A stretch of 20,235 nucleotides of DNA from SIG710 sp045605745 (GCA_045605745.1 JAZUQN010000017.1:1-20235); one strand, 5' to 3'. Positions 7,398-16,117 are shown, counted from the first letter of the stretch. Notes: generated by a model not told the origin, from the letters alone. Made by a program: numbers and translations.

Positions 7398-8210
7398 TTA
7401 GCGGTGTTTTTTTCTAAAATCCAAAGGCGAAAGACCGGTTGCCTTTTTAAAAGCAGAAGAAAAGTAAAACACATTCTCAAAGCCCAAAAGTGAAGCGATC
7501 TGAGAAATAGATATATCTGTTCGAGACAACCGTTCCTTGGCTTTTTCAATAATTATATCATTCTTATATTTGATGGGTGTTTTTCCGGTATAGTCCTTAA
7601 ATTTCCTTATAAACTGCGATTTGCTGAGATAACAAATGCTTGCATATTCGTCAAGATCAAGATCCTTTTTTCTTATTTTCGTCATTCTTGAAATAACCTC
7701 ATCAAGATAGGATTCATTTGCCGTTTTCTTTCTAACCATAGCAGTTAGCAACACCATAAGATGCCCCGCCATAGCTTTGTTATAATTAATCTTTTTTATG
7801 GTGATTTCATCAATAATGTTTTGAAAATAGATGCTCAGATCCACATCACTTTTTTTAATGAAGCTTTCTCTAAGTCCCAAATCGTCAACAAGCTCTTCAG
7901 ATTTATTGCCGGAAAAATGAAGCCAATACACCTTAGTTTCCGTAGCTTGATGGTAGGTGTAAAAATATGGGCGCTTGGAGTGAAAAAACACAACATCCCC
8001 CGCCTTGGCAATATAGTTTTTTCCCTCAATATTTGTTGTGCATCCACCTTCAATAAAATATAAAATATGAAATTCAATTCTATGATTTTCACTTCGTCTT
8101 CTGGGGGTGCTGTCATCATTTATTATGTCATAGCCACATCCGATGACATATAGGTCTTGATCAAATTTGGTTCTGTCCGGTGGATGTGTCCAAATAATAT
8201 CTTTGTTCAT
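7398..8210 (-). CDS. AraC-family transcriptional regulator
   Basis: 270 residues with the usual AraC layout. An N-terminal cupin-type sensor domain (about 20-135) includes HRIEFHILYFIEGG and the AGDVVFF segment typical of the fold. A C-terminal double helix-turn-helix (about 172-270) includes YLSKSQFIRKFKDYTG and ISQIASLLGFENVFYFSSAF, then TGLSPLDFRK. Such proteins usually sense a carbohydrate and activate a neighbouring gene. The reading frame reaches a GTG at 8216, but GAGG is five bases before the ATG at 8210 and overlaps that GTG, so 8210 is the start. It is divergent from the giant secreted protein across a 130-base gap, which makes that gene the most likely target (inference). No terminator separates it from the DeoR gene. 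Confidence 0.92.
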   Translation of the reverse strand: MNKDIIWTHPPDRTKFDQDLYVIGCGYDIINDDSTPRRRSENHRIEFHILYFIEGGCTTNIEGKNYIAKAGDVVFFHSKRPYFYTYHQATETKVYWLHFSGNKSEELVDDLGLRESFIKKSDVDLSIYFQNIIDEITIKKINYNKAMAGHLMVLLTAMVRKKTANESYLDEVISRMTKIRKKDLDLDEYASICYLSKSQFIRKFKDYTGKTPIKYKNDIIIEKAKERLSRTDISISQIASLLGFENVFYFSSAFKKATGLSPLDFRKKHR

Positions 8211-8255
8211 AGGCACCTCATGCGCATTTTTTATAAAAAAACACTAATTTTTTTG

Positions 8256-8285
8256 ATGTACAATTTGAATTATAGCATATACAAT
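8256..8285. promoter_or_regulatory. candidate AraC operator: 21-bp-spaced direct repeat; weak plus-strand promoter
   Basis: ATGTACAAT (8256-8264) and ATATACAAT (8277-8285) are direct repeats (8 of 9 identical) with starts exactly 21 bases apart, two helical turns, the arrangement bound by AraC-type dimers. They straddle the -10 of the araC promoter. On the plus strand the only promoter I can draw for the giant gene is TGTACA (8257-8262), 17 bases, TACAAT (8280-8285), which is poor. That fits a gene needing an activator. Confidence 0.4.
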
Positions 8286-8297
8286 AACTTTTGTAAA
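8269..8297 (-). promoter_or_regulatory. promoter of the AraC-type gene
   Basis: Minus-strand TTTACA (8292-8297), 17 bases, perfect TATAAT (8269-8274), 59 bases upstream of the start codon at 8210. The -35 hexamer and the next two bases match those of the DeoR-type promoter. Confidence 0.82.
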
Positions 8298-8340
8298 GGC
8301 AATTCTCAAAAATAAATCACAAAAAAGGAGAAGTTTAATT

Positions 8341-11300
8341 ATGAAAAAAACACTTGCGATAGTCTTTGCCTTTTTGCTTCTGGCAGTTATGACATTTTCC
8401 GTATCTGCCGAAGAGACAGGCTGGAGCTTTGCAGAAAACGAGCTTTGGGAGGTTCAGGTTTCATTCAACGAAGTCCCTACTGCATTTGAAGCAAAAATAT
8501 ATCCAACAGACACCTCAGTTGAGTCCACAATAATAGGAAATTACTGCAAGACTTATAGCGAGGGGTACGATCTTCGTCTTGCAGAAGGCGGTATTCCCAT
8601 GCTTGTGTTCAATACTGGCGGAAATGACAATGTAAAATCTTTTGTGCGTTTTGAAAATGCGGTTTTGGCGGCAAATGCATGGTCAAGCATCAAGGTTGAA
8701 TATGACGCATCTGCCGCAAATTGTTATATTGACGGCGAGCTGAAGAGCACAGTAGATATGACCGATATCCCTGTTCCTACCACAGCTTCCTTTAATATCG
8801 TTGTCGGCGGAAACAGGATTATAAACAGCGATGGAACTCACAACACATCCTATTTCAGAGGATATATTGAAAGTGTTTCCGCATATGTAGAAAAGGATGC
8901 GCTGTTTTCCTATGATTTTAATGCGAACGGAAACTCTGACTTTCTCATTAAGGATCTCAGCGGAAAGGGCAACAACGCAATTTTCTCTAATGTTTGGAAT
9001 ACCACATCAGGAATGGAGGACAGTGGTGAGGAATATGCTTATAGATTTGCCGTTGTGGGTGACCCTCAGACCATTTCTCAAAGCGGTCACACACAGAGCT
9101 ATCTTAATATGTATAGCTGGATAGCGGAACAGCAGCCAGATTATGTTATAACACTTGGTGATATCATTCAGAGCGGAGCAAATACAGAAACAGCAGCGGC
9201 AAGTGCACAATGGCAGGTTGCTATGGAGGCTCTCGGATATCTTGATAGCTCAAAAATCCCCCATTCGGATATTAGAGGAAACCATTGCTCTCGTAGTCAG
9301 TTTGATAAGTACATATCATACGAGAAATATGCCAATGCTTTTGTAGAACAAGGCGTAAAAACCATCTGCTATGAAGAATCTATGCTTAACTGCGCTCATC
9401 TCTTCACTGTAAATGGCATGAAATATATGGTGTTTGCCCTTGATTACGGTCCCCGTGAGGATGTTCTGTACTGGGCAGGCAGACTTTGCGAGGAATATTC
9501 GGATTATAACGTTATCGTAACAACTCACTCTTATCTTGGCCGCGACGGCACTACCCTCGGGTATGACGATGATGGTGATGCTATTGAGGGATACGGCTTT
9601 ACCACAGGTGATGAGATTTGGGAATGGTTTGTTGATAAGCATCCAAATATCGTGCTTGTGATTTGCGGTCACATTGCACATGATAATGTTGTTATAACTC
9701 AAAGAGAAAATTCATGCGGAACACTTGTTACAGAAATGCTCATAGATTTCCAGGATCTTGATGATAAGCTAAGCAACAATATGGGCATGGTCAATATGTT
9801 CAATTTCACAGAAGATGGCAAAACTCTTTATATTGAGACATATTCAACAGCAAATTCTTCCTATTATAAGAACATTAACCAGATCAAGCTTACTCTTGAT
9901 ACGGTTCACGCTGAGAACAAATATTCTCCAAGTTATGGAGAAAAAACCGCACAGGGTGCTGTTTCAGGTTATTCTTACACTCTTTACGGCGATACACTCG
10001 TTATAAGCGGCAGTGGAAACGGTGTACTTTCGGGAAATGATCTCGCAGGTCTTGCTTCGCTTGTTAAAACTATCGTTATTGAAAACAATACCGCTATAAA
10101 TACCATCGGTGCATCTTTCTTTGAGAACTATAATGCGGTAGAGACGCTCATTATTCCCGAAACTCTCAAAGCTGTAGGTTCAAAGGCTTTTGCAGGCATG
10201 AGAGCGCTTAAAACAGTTGCTTATTTCAATGATTATTATTCCGAGTCTTTTGTAGGAGATGGAATAATTGATATCCGAAGCATTCAAACTATTCAAAACG
10301 ATTCGCTTGAAGGCTCTGCCGCAAATGCTTCTGCTGTTTATCTTTCAAGATATGGCGAGATTCGAGGCCAAGCAATGGCTCTTGTTTCTGGTGATGCAAC
10401 GTATTATACATATCCTTCCGGGAAAGCCGCCCAGTATGTGCGTTCTCTCGGCAGTGCTGTAAATCATAGCTATTATACATTTGAAATGACCGGAGACCCT
10501 TATTTGGCAGTCTCGGGCACTGCGTATATGAACGGTGCTAATAGCACACAATCAACTCTTAATTGGTCCTTTGATCTTGAAAGCCAAACACTGAGAGTGA
10601 CGCAGGGAAACTGCAATTCCCTTAGAATGCACGGTCAGGGCATGGAATTTGAAAACTGGAAAAAAATATGGAACGATGTTATTAAAAGCATATCCATGGG
10701 CGCAGCCACCTATTCTCAGTGGGAAAGCTTCGAGTGTACTCATTCTGTAACATTTGGTCTTACCGAGCTTGAAACCATTATTTTTGACGCAAAGCTGGAT
10801 ATTGATGATAGAACCCCCGAAACCGGTTGGTTTGAGGGTTGTGTAAATCTTAAGTCCATGAGACTTAAATCTGAAGCTTCCCTTGAGGACGGAATCATTG
10901 ATCTTTCTTGGTGGAAGAAGATCAGAGGCAACAGTTTTCAGAGAATGTTCAAGGATTGTACATCCATAAAGGAAATAATTTTTCCCGAAACTATGGAATT
11001 GCACAATAATAATCAAGAACTTATTTTCAGAGTTTGCCAAAGTATGTTTGAGAACTGTGTGAATTTGGAAAGAATTACGCTTCCTCATTATACTGCAAGC
11101 ATTGAGGCAAATGCTTTTGCAGGCTGTGATTCACTTTCAGAAATACATATCGAAAGCATCGGCTTCACTGTTGCGGATAAGAGCGCATTTCCCGATCAGA
11201 ATATGACTATCTATGTTAAGACCAAGGCAGATAAAGAAACCATTGATGCCCTTGGATATGAAAACACAAAGGTAGTTATCGACCTTAGGGAAGCAATCGA

Positions 11301-13788
11301 TATAAAGGCTGCTGAATTTGCAAATACTTCTGCGGAAATTTGGCTTGGAAATGCCGATGGTGTTTCTATCGACTTCAGCGGAGTTAGCAAAACAGATGCT
11401 TTCACATTTGTAAGCTATCCTACCTGCGATGCGGCAGACGATGTCAGAACATTTATCAAGAAAAGCGGAAGTTCAGCAGTTAAGCTTACATATTATTCTG
11501 AGGAGTTTGATTCTACCCTTGTCAGAAGCGGCGCACAGGGTACAGGCTATACATGGACATTTGATGAAACAACAGGAATTTTAACCATCGCCTGCACAAA
11601 AGCAGCAGAGCTTGCTATAAATAACAACAATACTGCGTTTATTCCATGGAAGGCTATATGGAGAGATGCCATATCTAAGATACAGATAACCGGAGAGACA
11701 CTGTGGAACAAGATGCAAATAAACCACGACAAAGAAGGCTTCTTTGAATATCTGCCAAATCTTGAGGCTGTACTGATGTCAAAGAAGATCTATCAGTGGC
11801 AGGTAAATGTAGGAAGTCTGTTTGAGGGCTGTACATCGCTTACAACTTTTGATTTCGGTTCAAGTTGGGATGATGTGGAATACGGTGTTATCGACCTTTC
11901 GGGCGCAACCAATGTACCCAAAGCAGATTACCTTGCAAATATGTTCAATGGCTGTAGTTCCATAACAGCTGTAAATTTTCCAACCACAAACTTTGCGTCT
12001 ACTCATATTGGTATCAATATGTTTAAGGATTGTACCTCTCTTGTTAGCATCACGCTTCCTGCAACGATAACGAATATTTCGGAGGGGGCATTTGACGGCT
12101 GTATAAATCTCCGCAGCATAGTTCTCGTTGGCGAAACTGTTCCGGCAGACCTTTCCGGTATTCAGGATATCGAAGGCTTTATGGTCATCTGCTCAAGCGC
12201 AGATATGGCATCTGCTGTTAACACTGCCGGGGGCTGGGAATATACAAAGGCTGTTTTCTTTGACGGCAGCTTTGACGGAAACATAAATATGGATGGATTC
12301 TCTATCCGTACAAAGAAATATAACGGTATCAGGGGTATGTTCAGCTTTAACTTGACAGAAAATGCGATTCTCGAAGCTACAGGCTATGCTCTTGTTGAGT
12401 ACGGTGCTATTGCGATATCCAAGACGGCATATACAGCAAACGGTGGAATTGCTATTACACTTAATGATGGCGTATATAAGGTTAACGCAGGACAAAAGAT
12501 AAGGGTTTACGATGCTCAAGAAGGCTTCTGCCGAGATGACGGAACTGCAACCCTTTATAAAATTGAGGGAGACACTATTAAATATAATGTTTCTGTTGTA
12601 AATTATACCTCAAACTTTAATTCTGATATTTATATGTGCGCTTATTCGGTTTATACCGATCCAAACGGTGAAACTCTTATAACCTACAAGCATTATTCAG
12701 ATGATTATAAGTTCTTCAATCTTTATGATGTTACGCTTTCCATGTATAAGGCAGGTGCTATCAACGCTTCAATCTCCGATGATGCAGCTGTTTGGAACAC
12801 CCTGCTCACAGGTGCAGTTACAATAGCAAGCGGAGATATTTATAAGGAGATTCCTGCTGTTGGGTACTCGTCTTCAAATGGTTATAAGCCATCCTCCACT
12901 GTAACCTTAACTCTTGTACTTGACACAGATGATGTAAACTATGTTGCCATCTACCGTGGCGAAGGAGCTATTCCTGCTCAGCACGATAGCTATAACAGCT
13001 ATAGCTATAGTTATGGAGAAACAAGTGCCAATCAGCTCGGCCCAACCATAAGCACCTATTCACCGGCTGATGGATATGATCCTATCCCCATTCTTTCTGA
13101 ATATGAAGTTACACTTGTTAAAACAATTATAATGGATCACGGCATAACCTCAATTTCAAAGTACGGTTTTGTTGGTCTTGATTATGCAGAAACATATGTA
13201 TATCCCACAACACTTGAAAGTGTTGCAGAAGGAGCGTTCTTCTACAACAGAGGAGTTACCACTGCATATTGTGCTCATGTTGAAAATCCAAATAAGAAAA
13301 ACGAGATAGGTCTATTTGATTTCAGCAGTATCAGCGGCACATATAATTTAACAGGTGCTATTCGTGATGCGAGGTCACTTAAGAAAGTTCATTTCCCTCA
13401 GAATGTAACAAACGCGAATGCGAGCGACGCATTTGGAACATCTGCTCACTATGGAAAAATGAGTCTCACCAAAATGTGGTTTGGCAGCAATACAGAGCCT
13501 GCGGATGGCGTTGTTGATATGAGCAACATAACGGTTTCGGCTATTGGAAGCCAAGCGTTTATGTGTGATTTCAACTTGACCACCCTCATTATTCCCGAGG
13601 GCTGTTCAACTGTCAGCACAACCGCATTCAACGGTGCAAAATATACCACCTATGATGGTGTTATTATGGGCAACTTTAAAACAATAAAACAACCGAACTA
13701 TGTTGCTGAGATTGCAAAATATTGCAATTCCAATGGGCTTGAATATGTTAATTATAAAGGAGAACCTTTAACTGCATCACAAGGTTAA
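8341..13788 (+). CDS. secreted LamG-like/metallophosphoesterase/BspA-type leucine-rich repeat protein
   Basis: 1815 residues. A signal peptide (1-23, cleavage after SVSA) is followed by a concanavalin/LamG-like domain (about 25-220). Next is a calcineurin-like metallophosphoesterase (about 235-520) with D241 in GDPQ, D274 in GDIIQSG, N314-H315 in RGNH, H396 in THSY and H444 in GHIAH. The rest is a BspA-like region with leucine-rich units of the form FxGCxxLxxIxLP (about 580-630, 800-950, 1135-1285, 1595-1780). It also holds three strand modules of the type WTFDxxTGxLTI (near 543, 741, 1068) and an inserted domain at about 1315-1500 starting SIRTKKYNGIR. A low-complexity SYNSYSYSYG lies near 1550. 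I see no LPXTG, SLH or transmembrane anchor, so it is probably secreted. AAGGAG lies ten bases before the ATG. The substrate could be a phosphodiester or phosphomonoester outside the cell; the sequence does not say. It is probably controlled by the divergent AraC protein and is closed by a strong terminator. Confidence 0.88.
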   Translation: MKKTLAIVFAFLLLAVMTFSVSAEETGWSFAENELWEVQVSFNEVPTAFEAKIYPTDTSVESTIIGNYCKTYSEGYDLRLAEGGIPMLVFNTGGNDNVKSFVRFENAVLAANAWSSIKVEYDASAANCYIDGELKSTVDMTDIPVPTTASFNIVVGGNRIINSDGTHNTSYFRGYIESVSAYVEKDALFSYDFNANGNSDFLIKDLSGKGNNAIFSNVWNTTSGMEDSGEEYAYRFAVVGDPQTISQSGHTQSYLNMYSWIAEQQPDYVITLGDIIQSGANTETAAASAQWQVAMEALGYLDSSKIPHSDIRGNHCSRSQFDKYISYEKYANAFVEQGVKTICYEESMLNCAHLFTVNGMKYMVFALDYGPREDVLYWAGRLCEEYSDYNVIVTTHSYLGRDGTTLGYDDDGDAIEGYGFTTGDEIWEWFVDKHPNIVLVICGHIAHDNVVITQRENSCGTLVTEMLIDFQDLDDKLSNNMGMVNMFNFTEDGKTLYIETYSTANSSYYKNINQIKLTLDTVHAENKYSPSYGEKTAQGAVSGYSYTLYGDTLVISGSGNGVLSGNDLAGLASLVKTIVIENNTAINTIGASFFENYNAVETLIIPETLKAVGSKAFAGMRALKTVAYFNDYYSESFVGDGIIDIRSIQTIQNDSLEGSAANASAVYLSRYGEIRGQAMALVSGDATYYTYPSGKAAQYVRSLGSAVNHSYYTFEMTGDPYLAVSGTAYMNGANSTQSTLNWSFDLESQTLRVTQGNCNSLRMHGQGMEFENWKKIWNDVIKSISMGAATYSQWESFECTHSVTFGLTELETIIFDAKLDIDDRTPETGWFEGCVNLKSMRLKSEASLEDGIIDLSWWKKIRGNSFQRMFKDCTSIKEIIFPETMELHNNNQELIFRVCQSMFENCVNLERITLPHYTASIEANAFAGCDSLSEIHIESIGFTVADKSAFPDQNMTIYVKTKADKETIDALGYENTKVVIDLREAIDIKAAEFANTSAEIWLGNADGVSIDFSGVSKTDAFTFVSYPTCDAADDVRTFIKKSGSSAVKLTYYSEEFDSTLVRSGAQGTGYTWTFDETTGILTIACTKAAELAINNNNTAFIPWKAIWRDAISKIQITGETLWNKMQINHDKEGFFEYLPNLEAVLMSKKIYQWQVNVGSLFEGCTSLTTFDFGSSWDDVEYGVIDLSGATNVPKADYLANMFNGCSSITAVNFPTTNFASTHIGINMFKDCTSLVSITLPATITNISEGAFDGCINLRSIVLVGETVPADLSGIQDIEGFMVICSSADMASAVNTAGGWEYTKAVFFDGSFDGNINMDGFSIRTKKYNGIRGMFSFNLTENAILEATGYALVEYGAIAISKTAYTANGGIAITLNDGVYKVNAGQKIRVYDAQEGFCRDDGTATLYKIEGDTIKYNVSVVNYTSNFNSDIYMCAYSVYTDPNGETLITYKHYSDDYKFFNLYDVTLSMYKAGAINASISDDAAVWNTLLTGAVTIASGDIYKEIPAVGYSSSNGYKPSSTVTLTLVLDTDDVNYVAIYRGEGAIPAQHDSYNSYSYSYGETSANQLGPTISTYSPADGYDPIPILSEYEVTLVKTIIMDHGITSISKYGFVGLDYAETYVYPTTLESVAEGAFFYNRGVTTAYCAHVENPNKKNEIGLFDFSSISGTYNLTGAIRDARSLKKVHFPQNVTNANASDAFGTSAHYGKMSLTKMWFGSNTEPADGVVDMSNITVSAIGSQAFMCDFNLTTLIIPEGCSTVSTTAFNGAKYTTYDGVIMGNFKTIKQPNYVAEIAKYCNSNGLEYVNYKGEPLTASQG

Positions 13789-13812
13789 TCATTTTGTTAT
13801 TTGCCAATGTAC

Positions 13813-13849
13813 AAAAGAGAGGCTTAGCCAACGTCTAAGCCTCTCTTTT
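13813..13849 (+). terminator. intrinsic terminator of the giant secreted-protein gene
   Basis: A perfect 15-bp stem, AAAAGAGAGGCTTAG with CTAAGCCTCTCTTTT, and a 7-base loop, 25 bases after the stop codon. The T's that end the stem serve as the U-tract. Confidence 0.9.
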
Positions 13850-13941
13850 CGTAACAGATAAATAATGTATTATAGGAGTGTTATAATAACCCGAATGTTA
13901 AAATTTCGCCAATCCGCCCGACAAATCAAAATCTTTAAACG

Positions 13942-13974
13942 AAAAGGATGATCCGCCAAGCGAATCATCCTTTT
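13942..13974. terminator. intrinsic terminator downstream of the GDPD gene
   Basis: The stem AAAAGGATGAT-C-CGC (13942-13956) pairs with GCG-A-ATCATCCTTTT (13960-13974): one mismatch, a 3-base loop. T-runs follow on the plus strand (TTTTTTATTTT) and, more weakly, on the minus strand (TTTTCGTTT). The GDPD stop codon (13975-13977) lies at its base, so it most likely ends the MFS-GDPD transcript and backs up the plus-strand terminator. Confidence 0.78.
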
Positions 13975-14787
13975 TTATTTTGGTAAAAAGCCTTCAAATA
14001 TATAGGTTTCAAATTCTCCGCCGGCTTCACTTACATCTTCTTCAGATCTAAACGTCCATCCAACGGGAAACGCACCTAAAAATCCACAAAGTTTTCTCAT
14101 TGGTGTTTTTGCAAAAGAAAATTCATACGAAACGAAATCGGGTCTGGAAAGAAAATTGAAGAGCAATCTGCCAAGCATTCGTCTTACAATAGCTTCCCCG
14201 ATGAAAAGCGTTGATAGCTGTCCCCTGCAAACATCCTTTCTATGCTTCCTATACCAAAGAAGCACCGGGGGATAGAAGGATTGCACAAAATACTTTCCCT
14301 TGTAACCCGAAAGAATCTTATCTGCCGCTTCGCATAGGGGGGCTGCACTTCCGCTATTGCATTTAAACTCAATTAAAAGCGCCACTCTGCCGTCAATTGC
14401 CGCAAGGCACTCACCAAGAGTAGGTATCCTCTCCTCTGTGTCACACAGCCTAAGTTCTTTAAGCTGAGAAAGAGTCATATCCTCCGGTTTGCCATGCACG
14501 CCGCACATCCGAAAAAGATCGTCATCGTGAAAAACCACAACATGACCGTCTGCCGTGAGATGAATATCGTTTTCTATGGCAAATCCGTGCTCCGCCGCTG
14601 CCAAAAAGGCGGCGATAGAGTTTTCGGGAGTGTTCTCAAATATATCGTGAAGCCCCCTGTGAGCAATATAAAGCCCACGCAAAGTATCAATATCCGGATG
14701 TCTTCTCATAGCCGGGGCAACCATAAACAGTATAAGAAGCAGAACCAATACCACTAAAACTAACGGTAAAATGATGACAAGTGACAT
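13975..14787 (-). CDS. membrane-anchored glycerophosphodiester phosphodiesterase (GDPD) family protein
   Basis: GDPD enzymes hydrolyse glycerophosphodiesters to glycerol-3-phosphate and an alcohol. From the chosen start the protein is 270 residues: one N-terminal transmembrane segment (about 3-24), then a TIM-barrel GDPD domain (about 38-265). The catalytic set is visible: H43-R44-G45 in IAHRGLHD, ENTPENS (51-57), E72 and D74 in IENDIHLTADG, H87 in VVVFHD, and E140/K142 in LIEFK. The frame continues upstream to a TTG at 14805, but AAGGAG six bases before the ATG at 14787 decides the start. That ATG is one base after the stop of the MFS gene, so the two are translationally coupled. Shared operon membership suggests a shared substrate, for example an imported or membrane-derived phosphodiester (inference). 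Confidence 0.9.
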   Translation of the reverse strand: MSLVIILPLVLVVLVLLLILFMVAPAMRRHPDIDTLRGLYIAHRGLHDIFENTPENSIAAFLAAAEHGFAIENDIHLTADGHVVVFHDDDLFRMCGVHGKPEDMTLSQLKELRLCDTEERIPTLGECLAAIDGRVALLIEFKCNSGSAAPLCEAADKILSGYKGKYFVQSFYPPVLLWYRKHRKDVCRGQLSTLFIGEAIVRRMLGRLLFNFLSRPDFVSYEFSFAKTPMRKLCGFLGAFPVGWTFRSEEDVSEAGGEFETYIFEGFLPK

Positions 14788-14788
14788 T

Positions 14789-16087
14789 TCAATCTCCTTC
14801 TCCAAAATTTTCGATAAACGAGGCCTTCTTCTGTGGCTTGGAATCTCCGTGCTTTACAAAAAGCATAGTCACAAATGAAAGTGCAGAAAACAGCACTGCA
14901 TATGGGAACAGCACCGCATATCCCCAGCCAAGTCTGTCTATAAGAAATCCCGAAAGCAAAGGCGTTGTTATCTGTGCCGCCATAGAAAAGGTGTAATAAA
15001 ATCCGGTATATTTTCCAACATCTGCGCCGGTGCTCATTTCAACCACCATAGGGAATGAATTGACATTTATAGCCGCCCAGCCTATTCCTACAAGACCAAA
15101 GATAGCATACATAATGGGTGTTTGCTCTTTTATGAATATTGCAATAAAATAGCAAGCTGTCATAAGTAAAATTCCAACAAGGATAGTCTTTTTTCTGCCA
15201 AGTGCGCCTGACAGGAATCCAAGAGGAACAAATGCGATGATAGCAGCAACGGTTGCCACAAGCAGATAGCTTGAAGATGCCCCAAGGTCAACCTTCCATA
15301 TTTCGGCACAATAGCGAGAAAAGGCGGTGGTAACTGCGTTGTAAGCCATAAACCACAAGAACACAGAAGCCAGAATAAGCACAAGGCTTCTCATAACATC
15401 CCTTGGCAGCTTTTCACCCTTGTTTAAATTAGTTTCTTCTATAGGTTCATCCTTTACATGAGGAAGCTTGTTTTCCCGCAGAGAAAACACCATAACAAGA
15501 ACCGTTACAAGCATAAATGCCGCAATAACAAGGAACACCGGCATAAAGGATTGACCATCGCTGTATACAGATTCTCCATCGGCATTTTTTTCGCTCTTCA
15601 GCATGAACATCATCACAACCGTGGTAAATATCCCTCCAAGATAGCCAACCAAATTTATTATGGCATTGGCCTTGCTTCTAAGCGGCTTTTCTGTTACATC
15701 CGGCATATAGGCAACAGAGGGTGTGCGATAAACAGCCATGGTTATAAGCAGAGCAAGAAGCGCAAAAAAGAAGCCCCAAAAATGTCGTTCTCTTTCAAAT
15801 AAAGCAAGAACTACCATCAATATCACCGCCGCAATGGTGCCAAAAAGAATATAAGGGGTACGCTTTCCCATTCTCGTATTTGTTCTGTCGGAAATTGCTC
15901 CAAACAGAGGAAGCATAAATATTGCAAGCACATTGTCGATAGACATAATTGCATTTGCAGCAAAGGTTTCAAGATGAAAAACATTTTCAAGAATATAGGG
16001 GATCACCTGATCATAGAATTGCCAAAAAGCAAGTATGGACATAAATGAAAGACCAATTAAAATCGTTCTCTTATAGTTCAGCTTCAT
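14789..16087 (-). CDS. major facilitator superfamily transporter (GPH/SLC45-like)
   Basis: A 432-residue integral membrane protein with about twelve hydrophobic segments. GAISDRTNTRMGKRTPYI (63-80) is the MFS loop 2-3 motif A in the form seen in sugar:cation symporters and SLC45-like carriers. RTPSVAYMPD (121-130) matches the R-x-P-x-x-A-x-x-x-D motif of sucrose/SLC45-type carriers. The most likely substrate class is a glycoside or other small polar solute, but it cannot be fixed. The frame extends upstream to a GTG at 16126 that lies inside the promoter region; AAAGGTG nine bases before the ATG at 16087 marks the real start. It is the first gene of a two-gene operon with the GDPD protein and has its own promoter inside an inverted repeat. 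Confidence 0.88.
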   Translation of the reverse strand: MKLNYKRTILIGLSFMSILAFWQFYDQVIPYILENVFHLETFAANAIMSIDNVLAIFMLPLFGAISDRTNTRMGKRTPYILFGTIAAVILMVVLALFERERHFWGFFFALLALLITMAVYRTPSVAYMPDVTEKPLRSKANAIINLVGYLGGIFTTVVMMFMLKSEKNADGESVYSDGQSFMPVFLVIAAFMLVTVLVMVFSLRENKLPHVKDEPIEETNLNKGEKLPRDVMRSLVLILASVFLWFMAYNAVTTAFSRYCAEIWKVDLGASSSYLLVATVAAIIAFVPLGFLSGALGRKKTILVGILLMTACYFIAIFIKEQTPIMYAIFGLVGIGWAAINVNSFPMVVEMSTGADVGKYTGFYYTFSMAAQITTPLLSGFLIDRLGWGYAVLFPYAVLFSALSFVTMLFVKHGDSKPQKKASFIENFGEGD

Positions 16088-16117
16088 TTTTATATTCACC
16101 TTTCTTTTTATAATAAT

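Noticed and set aside
10552..11088. 178-residue minus-strand open frame inside the giant protein gene
   Set aside because: It is antisense to the BspA-type repeat region and has no motif or ribosome site; the plus-strand reading is plainly coding.
12982..13020. Short tandem AGCTATA-like repeats that might be a regulatory or CRISPR-like array
   Set aside because: They are in frame within the giant protein and simply encode a Ser/Tyr run; there are no spacers and no conserved repeat length.
13862..13882. Small palindrome TATTATA...TATAATA in the gap after the giant gene
   Set aside because: It is short and wholly A/T in an AT-rich gap; with two strong terminators nearby there is no need to invoke it.
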